Source: Loripinus fragilis
Taxonomy: Eukaryota; Mollusca; Bivalvia; Lucinida; Lucinidae
DNA: 64,000 nucleotides
NCBI GenBank assembly: GCA_964019695.1
Contig: OZ026525.1
Location: forward strand, 90,119,779-90,183,778
Reading direction: 5' to 3'
The position numbers and the translations under genes were made by a program. Below, piece after piece: positions 12,278 to 23,080 of this stretch (position 1 is its first letter; the number at the start of each line of letters is the position of its first letter). A model generated the notes under the pieces. The model saw only the letters and a list, made by a program, of their open reading frames with translations, made no database searches and was not told the DNA's origin.

Positions 12278-12734
12278 TAAAATAAGTAGAACTTAATGAA
12301 AATACAAAGGCTACTCTCTGAAGCTGTAACGATTTAGTGGAAAATGGGTTTGTTCTCTTAAACGATGTTATAATAAAAGTTGTCATGGCGCCAACAAAGG
12401 TATGCCTTTACTGGTTCCAATGAAACATAAAATTTTGACACAATTTTATAATGCATTTAAAGGATGAATAAAATCTTAATAAACTGCATAATGTGTGTTT
12501 TTACTTAAAGCAAAGAGAACGGGCTTAATAAACGCGTGGCTTAGTTTTAACAGATTCAAACGAAGATTGAACTTATTAGCAATCATTTGTACATAATAGC
12601 AAAAATTTCGTCTGTACGATTTAACATTTTTACAAGCCTACAGAGAAAGATACTTTTATCATTTAAATTTTGAATGTGGATAGTTGATTAAACTAAAATT
12701 TAAATCATATCATAGATATTTATAGTAAAAAAAA
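12278..12734. other. AT-rich intergenic, nothing recognised
   Basis: No domain, repeat or RNA gene could be supported. Confidence 0.4.
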
Positions 12735-12915
12735 ACTTGTTGTGGCTTTCACTTGGTAGTAACCAGTACTGGGTCAGGATAATGATTTGTGTTTATTATA
12801 TGACGAGAGCCCCCGAAGGCTCAACTGAAAGTGGTTCTGGAGAAGCTGGGAATCGAACCTGCGACCCCTGGATTACAACGAATGGGGATTATCCACTACA
12901 CCACGGCAGCTTCTA
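12735..12915 (-). mobile_element. tRNA-derived SINE
   Basis: On the minus strand a tRNA-like head (about 12915-12838) begins GAAGCTGCCGTGGTGTAGTG (box A-like) and contains GGTCGCAGGTTCGATTCC (box B GGTTCGATTCC). The outer ends GAAGCTG and CAGCTTC can pair, but the T-stem does not fold properly, so this is not a functional tRNA. A non-tRNA body follows with GAGCCTTCGGGGGCTC and CCAGTACTGGTTACTACCAA. The AGTACTGGTT block is shared with the SINE at 29850. Confidence 0.7.
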
Positions 12916-13074
12916 TATAGTAAAAAGAGCTATTTATCTGTAGCTTAGATTAAAAATGACATTTAAGAAACTTGAGTTTATGATTATGGCTGATTTTGTC
13001 ATATATCTCCATGGCATCACCTTTATAATTTTAATGTTTACATGCGTGACTCGAGAAAGTTTAGTCAGGGGGAG

Positions 13075-13680
13075 CGCAGGTCCAAAGTATTAAGCCATAT
13101 CTTACAGGAGGGAGAGGGCATCCGTACCAGTATTCCTAAAATACTATCCCAAGTAAACAAAGCGGGCCACTATAGGCCCGCCAGCGAAACGCAATTAGAA
13201 TTATGACGTTTCGTTGGTGGGCCCATGGTGGCCCTGCACTGATTGTTTTGGTAGTATAATTATTCTTGTGATTTGTTAGCTTGCTTGTTTTGTGATTTTC
13301 CAGGGGGAATCTGTACCAGTTTTCCTAAAATAAATATACCCAGTAAACCACTATAGGCCTGTCAGCAAAACGCCATTAGGATGGCGTTTCGCTGGTGGGC
13401 CTATGGTGGCCCAACAGTGATTGTTTAGGTAGTATAATTATTCTTTTGATTTGCTAGCTGGCTGAGCTTGTGATTTTCCAGGGGATCTGTACCAGTATTC
13501 CTAAAATAAATATACCCAGTAAACAAGCGGGCCACTATAGGCCTGCCAGCGAAACGTCATTAGAATGACGTTTCGCTGGTTGGCCTATAGTGGCCCTGTA
13601 GTGATTGCTTGGGTAGTTAAATCACTATTGTGGTTTGTTAGCTAGCTTGGTCTGCAATTTCCCAGCGGGCCCTTACCAGT
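13075..13680. repeat. Three tandem ~182 bp units, each with a strong hairpin
   Basis: Hairpins lie at about 13162-13236, 13345-13412 and 13527-13597. In the third, the left arm GGGCCACTATAGGCCTGCCA / GCGAAACGTCAT pairs almost perfectly with ATGACGTTTCGC / TGGTTGGCCTATAGTGGCCC. Between them is a spacer with TAGTATAATTATTC and a TTTTCCAGGGGGATC block. Mismatches in one arm are often matched in the other (CGCC with GGCG in unit 2), so pairing appears preserved. Confidence 0.8.
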
Positions 13681-14303
13681 ATTACTGTGGTAAGCTACAA
13701 CTTTGTGATTTTACAGGAGAGGGGGTCCGAATTACTGGATGTGCATTCTTCCCTTACCGGTCATACTCGCATCAAAGCTAGCAAACGCAGTTTATATAGT
13801 CATTTGCAGTTTAAAGTCGTTCACTTGCTCTTTCATTCAGAACAAATTTTAGAAAAATCGATTCAGTATTTTTGTTCAATAGGCAAACTCTTCGAATTGA
13901 TCGGCTAAACCTCTCTGACTAGAATCCGGCTAAACACAATGTGAAAAAAATGAAAAAATTCACAATCAAAAATGCTACTCAAATATATCACATGCTTGGT
14001 CAAATTGAATGTGGGTGCCACATGTGCTGATCAGACTGGGAATGCACAGACTAACCTTCACACGTATTGCTCATATATGTCACAAGAAACAGCTTCGCAT
14101 AAATTATTTTTATCAATTACCCTTTAAGCTTTGACCTATGTGTATGCTTTAATTCTATTAAATTGAGTTTTAGAACAAAATATGAAAACGAAATAAGAAA
14201 ACGTTTCTTTTAAAAACGGTAAAATTCATGTTGATGAGATAGCACGTTTGTGAACGCTGGTCTTCATCCTTCATCGTGGTTCCTGGCATATGCCATCAGA
14301 CAC

Positions 14304-14526
14304 ATGTGAGCAGTGACATGTGATTTCCAACAATGTGGCATTTTGACAAGTGTAGACTCAGACAAACCTGTACAGCCTCCAAATGATGTTCAGTCAGTAG
14401 CTTAACAGTCATATAATATTCAAGCGACTGGCAAAGGCTCTGATCAGACTGCGCGTTTGCGCAGGCTAATCTGAGGCTTTGCTGGTCGCACATACCACAT
14501 TGTTGGAAATTTCATGCCACGGCTCA
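14304..14526. mobile_element. MITE family A, copy 5
   Basis: It begins ATGTGAGCAGTGACATGTGA and ends GAAATTTCATGCCACGGCTC. It lies just downstream of the NACHT-LRR gene's 3' end. Confidence 0.75.
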
Positions 14527-14701
14527 TATACAGTTGACTTATTAATTTTGTAGGATCCATTTAATCCGACCTTTATGCCAAACACACTATCAAAGCACCT
14601 GAAAAAACAAAAAGGTGCTGATCAAACTGCGCGACGCGCAGACTGATCTGCGCCTTTGTTGTATGCATATTTTACACAATATGGCCCATTTGTTGGAGAC
14701 A

Positions 14702-14707
14702 TTTATT
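14702..14707 (-). promoter_or_regulatory. Candidate polyadenylation signal of the NACHT-LRR gene
   Basis: AATAAA on the minus strand lies about 58 bp past the distal in-frame stop at 14765-14767. Its position fits a transcript whose original coding end was that distal stop. Confidence 0.45.
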
Positions 14708-14764
14708 CTGGTTCAATATTTTCTATAAGCAGCAGGTATTCTTCAACATGAAGGTCTTGTTGAA

Positions 14765-15004
14765 TTATCTACGGCATATAAATTTTCTTATATCAATGAC
14801 AGGTTGACATAAAGTAGCACTGTGTTCACTGCATCTTAAATCTAGAATACAATCGCTGGGTTTGGAAGAGTAAGATGACAAAGATCCTGCCAGTTGTTTT
14901 AAGTCATGATGGGTCATTGTTACACCGTACAGCGACAATGATGTAAACCTGTCTCCCTCTACAGGTAGCAGCAGACCTTTAACAGATAAGTTCCATAGTC
15001 TCAG
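14765..15004 (-). pseudogene. Reading-frame extension of the NACHT-LRR gene beyond a TGA
   Basis: After the TGA at 15005-15007 the same frame stays open for about 79 codons to a TAA at 14765-14767. The extension continues the LRR cassette: LWNLSVKGLLLPVEGDRFTS aligns with the same position of every preceding unit. It then leaves the repeat pattern for a short unique C-terminus (SDCILDLRCSEHSATLCQPV). The TGA therefore interrupts a repeat unit. It may be a recent nonsense mutation, an allele, or a sequencing error. Confidence 0.7.
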
Positions 15005-16255
15005 TCACTTCAGCTTGTTATGTTTCTGTAGATCTAGAACAGGAACGCAGCAACTATGACTCTGTTCACTACATTCCACTTCACTAAGCCACAGCGTCTC
15101 TAGGTAAGAGTAAGATGACAAAGATCCTGACAGTTGTTCCAAGTATTGATGGTTCATTGTTACATTGTCCAGTTTCAATAATGTAAACCTGTCTCTCTCT
15201 ACAGGTAGCATCAGACCTTTAACATATAAGTCACATAGTTCCAGTCCCTCCAGCTTGTTATGTTGCTGTAGATCCAGAACAGGAAGGCAGCAACTATGAC
15301 TCTGTTCATTACATTTCACTTTATTAAGATACAGCGTCTCTAGGCAAGAGTAAGATGACAAAGATCCTGAAAGTTGTTCCAAGTATTGATGGTTTATTGT
15401 TACATTGTCCAGTTTCAATAATGTAAACCTGTCTCTCTCTACAGGTAGCATCAGACCTTTAACATATAAGTCACATAGTTCCAGTCCCTCCAGCTTGTTA
15501 TGTTGCTGTAGATCCAGAACAGGAAGGCAGCAACTATGACTCTGTTCACTACATTCCACTTCGTTAAGATACAGCGTCTCTAGGCAAGAGTAAGATGACA
15601 AAGGTCCTGCCAGTTGTTCCAAGTATTGATGGTTCATTGTTACTTTGCACAGCCACAAGTATTTAAGCCTGTCTCCCTCTACAGGTAGCAGCAGACCTTT
15701 AACAGATAAGTACTGTAGGGCCAGTTCCCACAGCTTGTTATGTTTCTGTAGATCCAGAACAGGAAGGCAGCAACTATGACTCTGTTCACTACATTTCACT
15801 CTATCAAGATACAGTGTCTTTAGGCAAGAGCAAGATGACAAGGATCCTGACAGTTGTTCCAAGTATTGATGGTTCATTGTTACATTGTACAGTGTCAATG
15901 TTGTAAGCCTGTCTCTCTCTACAGGTAGCAGCAGACCTTCAACAGATAAGTTCCATAGGATCAGTTCCTGCAGCTTGTTATGGTGCTGTAGATCCAGAAC
16001 AGGAAGGCAGCAACTATGACTCTGTACATTACATTTCAGTAACTGAAGATACAGCTTCTCGAGGCAAGAGCAAGATGACAAAGATCCTGAAAGTTGTTCC
16101 AAGCTATGATGGTTCATTGTTACATTGTCCAGCCACAATGATGTAAACCTGTCTCCCTCTACAGGTAGCAGCAGACCTTCAACAGATAACCTCTCTAGGT
16201 ACAGTACCTTCAGCTTGTTATGTTTCTGTAGATCCAGAACAGGTGTGAAGCTAAT
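15005..16255 (-). repeat. 240 bp LRR cassettes in the NACHT-LRR exon
   Basis: The block GCAGCAACTATGACTCTG (GCAGCAACTATGAC at 15047, 15287, 15527, 15767 and 16007) recurs at exactly 240 bp intervals, which is 80 codons. Each cassette holds three leucine-rich strands of about 26-27 residues (pattern NKLxxLxLxxLSV, DRFTxLxLxxVTM, SCLETLYLxxVxC), so expansion proceeds three LRRs at a time and keeps the frame. Confidence 0.9.
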
Positions 16256-17946
16256 AGTACTATCATATAATAATCTTACACTCAGTGAATATTCCTCTAA
16301 CACATGGCGGAGCAGCATTACGTCCTCATCTGAAGTGTCTGGCGTTATATATAAATTAGCTATACAAAAGTAAATCTGATCTGACGCCTGGTCTATAGGG
16401 TTAAACTCTTGTTGTTTCATACATTTACACACTAGTTCCTGCACTTTCTTCACCCTCCTCTCAGGAATCTGCACTTTCTCCACCCTCCAATCAGGAATCT
16501 CCACATTCTCTGCCAAATCAAACCAAAACTGCTTACCAGCCATTGGATCAATCCCACAGAGGAATATAATCAGCATTTCATAATCAAACAGATCATCAAC
16601 ATTTTTAATGCATTCATACAGTTTTGATTTTTCATTTTCATATTTGCTAGCAAGCCACAATGCAGCAAAAAACTCTTGAAATGTTTTGTGACAGAAAGCA
16701 AAGCTTTCCATTTTCATTAAACCGCGCATTGTTGTTTTTGTTTTAGATAAAATTCCCAACGCCAAACAGACATTTATACTTTCGTCATTTTCTTCATCTG
16801 CTCCAAGATATGACTTACATACGTCTTTAGAAAATACAAGAGACTGTTTGTTTTCTCTGAGGAGCAGATCAAAGGCTAGGTGTCCTATTTGCAGAAATAA
16901 ACCTGTATATCGCTGAAGGTTTTTATATTTTGACAGTAATTCAGGTAACTCATTCAACTGTAGTACCCACTTAACCTCCAGATCATTAAGATCAGGAATT
17001 AGATGAAGTTTGTTTTCAGGCCAATTAGCCTGTCCTTTTGCTCGACGTATAAATGATTGTAGCATAATAATGTAATTAATACACATTGATTTATGAAGAG
17101 AATGGTCATCTACCCAACTCCTGAGCGCAATAAGTAATATTAATGGGATCTTCATTAGCTCATACATATCTTTTTCTCTAACTTGACGTAGAAACTTGGA
17201 AGATGATTGTCTAGGATTTGGATCTTCCAATTGTTTTAAGATGTGATAAGACAATTCTTCCACATCCTTTATACCATTAATCTTCAAGCGCATAAAGATG
17301 TTCTGTGTCTTTTTAGACAAAGCGTAGAATCTCCATGGTCTAGATGTAATGAGAATGACAGAGCCGTCGACACCTGCCATACTCGGTAGACCAACTATAT
17401 CTCCTCTTTTACCAGTCGCTGAAGTAGGTGATCCTTCCCATTCATCAGCCCCATCAATTAAGATGAAACAGTCTTCTGGATGATTTTTAAGTACATGTAT
17501 CGCTACTTTCAACATTTTCTCATCATCAAATAACTGATGAGTAATCATATCCAATATTGAGTCCTCTTTGTTAGCGAATCTACATGATACATAGAAGAAA
17601 TAATGAAATTGTTTTAACACAGAGACATCAACATCAGTAAATTGTGGAAGTGTTGATGATTTACACCATACATCAGTGAGATGTTTGCTGAATGTTGTTT
17701 TACCTGTTCCAGCCTCACCCAGTAATACCACTCGCTTCTGTAATATACCATTATTGTAAAATAATTCCTTGTATGTCCCTAGATTTCTATATCTCTCTTC
17801 CTCTTGATTCTGTTTTGCTCCATCACAAACAAGAATCGATGGCGTGAAAATCTCCGATACATGTAGTTGCTCCCAGTCTGGTAGGAGAGTTACATCTAAT
17901 TTACGTTTGTATCCGTCTTTTAAGTACTGCTGCAACCGTGATTTAT
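15005..17946 (-). CDS. NACHT-LRR (NLR-like) protein, main exon
   Basis: A long open exon encodes an NLR-like STAND NTPase. Counted from an ORF start at 17989, the Walker A GEAGTGKT is at residues 91-98, Walker B FILIDGADEW at 175-184, and a sensor-like VILITSRPW at 211-219. A helical region and a linker with a small internal duplication (RVEKVQIPERRVKKVQ) follow. From residue ~580 come five 80-residue LRR cassettes plus the start of a sixth. The ORF methionine lies in a probable intron: TTAATTTTTCAG ends at 17947, so the exon likely starts at 17946 and an N-terminal effector domain would be encoded upstream, not identified here. NACHT-LRR proteins generally act as cytosolic sensors that oligomerise on ligand binding; the ligand is unknown. 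A TGA at 15005 cuts the sixth cassette. Confidence 0.88.
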
Positions 17947-17965
17947 CTGAAAAATTAATTAGAAA
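17947..17965 (-). other. Probable 3' splice site of the NACHT-LRR exon
   Basis: On the minus strand, TTTCTAATTAATTTTTCAG precedes the codons for DKSRLQQYLKDG. The pyrimidine-rich tract, a CTAAT branch-like motif and the CAG support an intron ending here. No upstream exon could be identified to 19 kb. Confidence 0.6.
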
Positions 17966-18046
17966 TAGGAAACGGCTGAACAAAAACAACTAGAAGGTGG
18001 TCAATTGATGTGGGTCCATCACAAATATGTGTGCTTAAATTTAACT

Positions 18047-18110
18047 TAAGAGAGTATATTCAAGAAATACCACAATCACACACTGCAGACCAACCAATGG
18101 CACAGTAAGG
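18047..18110 (-). repeat. PLE-A 3' tail stub
   Basis: AAGAAATACCACAATCACAC and ACTGCAGACCAACCAATGGC match the antisense of the PLE-A 3' end. It lies just upstream of the NACHT-LRR exon, probably in its intron. Confidence 0.6.
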
Positions 18111-18204
18111 AAGAGCCGCCACAGAACACTAACAGTCACATGACATCAAGAAGACAATCATTTAAAGCAAATTTATACCACAATTACAGTCCTTTAGTTA
18201 TAAA

Positions 18205-18350
18205 GGTGCGTACCAAAACATATATTTTCTTAGTTCTCAACCAAAACATATGTTGTGGGTACTCAAAAGAACCGTCTCAATGAGACGGTTCTTTTGATCA
18301 CCCAATACATATGTTGAAATTGATGGGTAAGAAAATTTTTACAATTTTAC
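18205..18350. repeat. Small palindromic element
   Basis: A perfect 16 bp inverted repeat, CAAAAGAACCGTCTCA and TGAGACGGTTCTTTTG around one central A (18264-18296), extends outward with few mismatches (CAACCAAAACATATGTTGTG against AATACATATGTTGAAATTG). A diverged relative is at 8102-8165. Confidence 0.75.
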
Positions 18351-18773
18351 GCCCAAAAATTGTGTTTATCTAAACTTACGCACACAGTGTGGCATTTTTA
18401 TCTTGATCTTCAAGACCATACTGGCGATCAAAAACGTTTGTCCTCAGGAAAATACTGTGTAACATGTGAATTTCATCTGTCAAAACAATAAAAATAGTGA
18501 TCAATAGTTGGTATTGGAAGCTGAACAGTCTGGTTTTATTTTATTTGATCTTGACGTTTGACTCAAACATCATGTTGGCAATCACCGTACAAAATACATG
18601 TAGGACGCGCCTCTGTCAAAAAGTACAAGACAAAAAAGTGTTACGAGCTGTCAATATATTCTAAGTATATTTAATATTGCGCCAAATATCATATCGATGA
18701 TCTGCAACCGTCGTTGTACTATATAGATCTACACCATAAGTAATAATTCTGGTAAATATGAACACACTCTGTC

Positions 18774-19110
18774 AAAATGAAAAAAGAGTTTGGTACCAGT
18801 AAAATGCATTTAAGCCCCCCGGTGGCTAAGGCTGCTGTCCGTTCTAAGGCGGTGGTTCTGTTGTTGTTGACTTTTTGTTTATTGTTACTCCCATTGTGGG
18901 AGTCTGTAATTGTTCTATGTTTTGTTGTACGTTACTTTATGTCCATTCTAGTATTGCAATCATCTTGATGGGGAAGAGAGAGCTGATTGCTTTGCTTAAT
19001 TTGTCTTCCTGATGTCTCGTGATGGTTGGGCCGCTCTTCCTCTCGGCGCCACGGGGTTGTCTGCAGTTTGTGATTGTGGTATTTCCTGATCATACTCACT
19101 TACTATTTTT
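18774..19110 (+). repeat. PLE-A 3' region (tail), sense
   Basis: It opens near GGTACCAGTAAAATGCATTT, contains GCTGTCCGTTCTAAGGCGGT, CCATTGTGGGAGTCTGTAAT and ATCATCTTGATGGGGAAGAG, and ends TGTGGTATTTCCTGATCATA plus CTCACTTAC. The same ~330 bp recurs in both orientations at 39.8, 40.3, 46.7, 52.6 and 58.7 kb. At 46.3 and 58.3 kb it follows PLE C-terminal coding remnants, which identifies it as the PLE 3' end. The ORF at 18777-18968 is non-coding tail. Confidence 0.8.
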
Positions 19111-19479
19111 GCGTTACAAGCGATACAGTTAATGGCCCAGTTCCGAATCACTTTTACTTCAAGGCGTATTCCAAGAAGTTGCTCTGAGTAAATAAGATTT
19201 CGGTTTTACTATTACAAAGCACTATTATTCCCCTAAATAATGAAACTCAATTTGTATCATTCGGACTCTGCTATGTGTCATACCACGGCTTTGAAGTAGG
19301 CCGCCAATTTGCCTAGTTGCGGGTCATTTGCCCAGTTTCGAATCACTTAAGAAACTCTAAGAAATTACCTTCAGTAATACAGTTGCATTAAGGTTTTGAC
19401 ATTCTTGGCTTAATAACTACTTCCAATGACGGGTTTGACGCATTATTTTACCGTAATCATTGGGGTAAACTTGCACGGA
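19111..19479. other. Intergenic, nothing recognised
   Basis: Contains two short repeats of the phrase TGCCCAGTTYCGAATCACTT (about 19135 and 19330), otherwise no feature. Confidence 0.4.
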
Positions 19480-19690
19480 CACAGAAAGTAACCAAAATGG
19501 GCAACCATCGGCCCGCCAGCGAAACGTCGTATAAGTGGCGCCTCGCTAGCGGTTCGATGATGCCCCGACATCGGTAGCTTTGTACTTTTCCAACCAGTGA
19601 TCCTAAGATAATCTACAGCTCTGTGCTTTTCTATGCGGGAGGGGTGGTCCGGACCCCCAGTACTCACTCCTGTGGATCCGCGCATGAATA
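19480..19690. repeat. GGATCCG / GGCCCGCC hairpin family member
   Basis: GGGCAACCATCGGCCCGCCA, GCGAAACGTCG and GCGCCTCGCTAGCGGTTCGA form the inverted centre. GTGGTCCGGACCC and GTGGATCCGCGCATGAATAA form the right part. Confidence 0.65.
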
Positions 19691-20096
19691 AATGTCCTAA
19701 GACTATGAACATTTTTACCTCATGCAAGTAATACTTCCGATTATACACCCTGAGTTTACAGGTAAACTTGGTCTATGCAACAGTGTAGAATTGAACTCGA
19801 TCATATAGCTGCTAGAGGCGCGTTCTAATCAGGATCTGCACTGTCTGTCATTTGACGCATCGCTTTGAGACAGAAACACTAACATTCACTTCTTCAGAGT
19901 ATTTTTTCTATTTTTGTGACATTTTTATATAACGTCTGTGCTCATTTCCATTGTTATTTAGCGCACGCATATACCAACACGCGTTGTGAGAGTGAAATGC
20001 ATTTGTAACCACTGCCCCACCCGCCAACATCGGTCGACACACGTGATACTGTAGCTGATAGCAGGGTCATGGTAGATGTTTGAATGGTTTTAACGT

Positions 20097-20155
20097 CTTG
20101 AACCCCCCCCCCCCCCGCCCCACCACCACCAACAACAACACACACACACCACAGT
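20097..20155. repeat. Poly-C tract and (CA)/(CAA) low complexity
   Basis: A run of about 14 C is followed by CCACCACCACCAACAACAAC and CACACACACC. Open frames over it (19954-20293, minus) give Gly/Trp runs and are artefacts. Confidence 0.8.
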
Positions 20156-20429
20156 ACGGGGAAAAGGCCAGCTTTTAACATTTTGAATGACGATCGACGA
20201 AATCTGCGCCATTAAAAAGAAAAACTGGATAGCAACATGTTTAACGGTACTAACCTCACTCTTAATTCTGATTTGGCTCTGGTCTCTACCCAAGTAAAAA
20301 CTCTGTTATACATATAGTTGGGCAAAAAGCAAGGGAATCATCCGACACATGTATGTCCACTTGTGATGGAGTGGGGCATATGCCAGGGCACTGGAAAATC
20401 ATCAAGACGTTAACCCAGGAGGATGAAGT

Positions 20430-20720
20430 GCATGTGCAGATCCAGAGGGGGGGGCAGGGGTTCCGGACCTCCCCCCAAAAATCACAAAAGTACAGTTTTT
20501 TAGCAATACTGGTCCCGATCCAGGGGCCCTTAAAATCGTAAAGCTACCAAGCTAGCTTTCAATTTTGGGCCACGAAACGTCAATTAAATGGCGTTTCGCT
20601 GGCGGACTGAAGAGGGCCCGCTAATAGTGGTATTTTGATAATTCTTCCCCCATCAAACTAAAAAAAAACGTTGTCAAGGTTGGACCCTCTCTGACAAAAC
20701 TTTCTGGGTCCGTGCATGTA
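20430..20720. repeat. GGATCCG / GGCCCGCC hairpin family member
   Basis: Contains GCAGATCCAGAGGGGGGGGC, GGGGTTCCGGACC, then GGCCACGAAACGTCAATTAA paired with TGGCGTTTCGCTGGCGG, and near the right end GGACCCTCTCTGACAAAACT and TGGGTCCGTGCATGTAGT. Confidence 0.65.
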
Positions 20721-20870
20721 GTGGTTACGGATAAATGATACATAATTAGGATAATGTGCTTCTACCAGCTAAGGTTAATCGGGAACGGGACTGATTTAGA
20801 GTCCCAACTAATGACTTGAATTGCCCGGTATCGAGCTCGGGATCCCTGGTCTGCTAGGTATACACCACAT

Positions 20871-20873
<3 letters not shown>

Positions 20874-20920
<47 letters not shown>
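20874..20920. repeat. (AG)n microsatellite
   Basis: About 23 uninterrupted AG units, followed by a degenerate GA-rich tail to 21015 (GGGAGACAGAGAGGG, GACAGACAGG). Confidence 0.95.
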
Positions 20921-20923
<3 letters not shown>

Positions 20924-21164
20924 AAAGTGAGGGAGACAGAGAGGGGGAAAGAGATATGCAGACAGACAGGTATATAGAGAGACTTAGATAGACAGGCATA
21001 CTGATAGACAGAGAAATTCAACAGAAACACACAAAGCATATCCAGGGAAGCCAGGGGCACAGAGCCCCCCCCCCCCCAACGCCTGTAAAGTCCCATAGCC
21101 ATACCCCTAAAATTCAGACTATTTTCACACTAATGCTCTCTAGAGCTATCAAGGTCATCAAATG

Positions 21165-21291
21165 GAGTTTTGCTGACGGGTCGATGACGGCCCGCTTTTG
21201 TGGTATTTGGATCCTCTTGCCCCTCATCAACTAAAACGACATGAATATAAAAAACGTTGTCAGAGTCAAAACTTTCTGGATCCGCGTCTAC

Positions 21292-21358
<67 letters not shown>
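21165..21358. repeat. Truncated hairpin-family copy ending in an (AG)n microsatellite
   Basis: GGGTCGATGACGGCCCGCTT and TTGTCAGAGTCAAAACTTTC-TGGATCCGCG (21176-21286) are the family end. The (AG)n run occupies 21294-21358, about 32 units. Frames across it yield Arg-Glu or Leu-Ser runs only. Confidence 0.8.
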
Positions 21359-21359
<1 letters not shown>

Positions 21360-21360
<1 letters not shown>

Positions 21361-22284
21361 ATCTGGTGCCCGTGAAACTTTTCCACATAATTTTTACTTC
21401 TATGTTGTACAAACAGCTGAGCGCGTGTACGTTATTGTTATGTGACGTGAAATAAAACTCTTGAGTCAGCTGATTCGAAACTGGGCAAATAAGTGACAAT
21501 GATTACACGGCTATCACAGAACCAAAAACAGATTAAAAGGTCCGTTTTTTTCTTGGATGTGTTTTAATTATTGTTGGAAAACATGCTAGAAATTTTTAAC
21601 CCATTCTTAAAAATGTTGCATTTTTCGAAATTGTTAGAGATTTTTGAAACTCACCAGTAGCTCCTTGTAAAATTGTTAAATGCGCCTCGAAAGAATATAT
21701 ATATTGCTTAGAGAATGCACTTAATTTATTTTAACACTGTAGGCCAAACACAGTAGAGCTTGATTAGTCCATTTTTGCCAATTAAAGTTTTACGACTACT
21801 GTACACTTCCGGTTTCAATGTGAGAGTTTAAAATATCGATGTGGTAGCTTTATCTTTTTTATTTCAATTTTCAAAAAGGAACGGTGACGTCTGGCGATAA
21901 CAAATAATCGCTGAAGATTTCAATGCTGTGGTGCAAATGCGCTATGTAAATTGCAAGCTTAAAGCTGAATTTCAATGATTAACCTGCTAAAAGTGTTTGT
22001 CTTATGTTGTTGAGTAGCAAAAACGACGAGTCCGATGGAAGCAAACATTTCGAGGTGTATTCTTCTTACGGTAGCCAGTAACATCTTTAACAAAAACGTT
22101 AATTGATAAGGGCTCTGTGTTATGGTTAATATCGTAGAAAAAATGTGACTTTTTGAAATGATGGTACCTTTTCTCTAACTTCGTCCCTGCAAGATGTACA
22201 CGTCATTTTTAAATGAAATAACTTGCAGAGTCTCGGCAAAGGATTGCTTCATTTAAAAAAAGCATTAATTTATATACCCTGTAG
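21360..22284. other. AT-rich intergenic, nothing recognised
   Basis: No coding or repeat feature could be supported in this interval. Confidence 0.4.
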
Positions 22285-22394
22285 TCTGGTAGAAAACCAG
22301 AATGGCCTGGAACTTGATTTTAAGGTTTTTTTCTTTGCTGATTCTTGTTGTTCAGACATTGTACTTGATCAATCCAACTGATGCCATTCTGGAA

Positions 22395-23080
22395 TCATTG
22401 AGCGTTTTGAAATATTAAAGATGGCGTCCAAGATGGCCGTCAGTTAGGCTCCTAAGATGTATATGACCAACATACTCGATAAAGAGCATTTTAATTTTGA
22501 CTTTTTATGGATTTTTAGAGGCTAAATGATACAAACAATTAAAATGGAACATTGTTTTGATTCAGAAGGCTGAAATATAAAAGATGGCGTCAAAAATGGC
22601 CGTCGGTTAGGCTCCAAAGACCTATTTGACCAACATACCCAATAACAATCAATTTAATTTTGATTTTTATGAATGTTAGAGGTTATTAAATGATGCAAAC
22701 GATTAAAATGGAAAATTTGTTTGATTCCCAGAGTTGAAATATTAAAGATGGCGTCCAAGATGGCCGCCAGTAATGCTCTAAAGACCTATCTGACAAATAA
22801 ACTCAATAAATAGCATTTAATTTGGACTTTTTATGGCTGTTTATAGGCCGAATGTTTCAAACGATTAAAATGGAAAATTGGTTTGGTTCAGAAGGTTCAA
22901 ATATTTAAGATGGTGTCCAAGATGGCCGCCATTTTAAAGCAAAATTCAACCTGATCACAGTTAATAACCATTTTCTGATAGTTTTCAACAGTGGTTGTAT
23001 ATGGAAAATTTGACTGGCATATTATTGTTGTTTTCTGCGTTTTGAAATATTTAAGATAATGTCCAAGATGGCAGCAATAA
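22395..23080 (+). repeat. Tandem ~165 bp units with AAGATGGCGTCCAAGATGGC
   Basis: About four units, each carrying AAGATGGCGTCCAAGATGGC-type text, a GGCTCCTAAGATGTATATGA block, a TTTTTATGG block and AACGATTAAAATGGAAAATT. Inverted relatives are in 24850-25215. Confidence 0.85.

Noticed and set aside
12837..12915. Functional tRNA gene on the minus strand
   Set aside because: Box A and box B are present and the outer ends pair, but the T-stem does not pair and a SINE body follows.
16125..16373. Plus-strand ORF inside the NACHT-LRR gene
   Set aside because: It is antisense to the LRR coding region and has no independent support.
20808..21499. Ser-Leu-rich or Arg-Glu-rich ORFs
   Set aside because: They are translations of (AG)n microsatellites.
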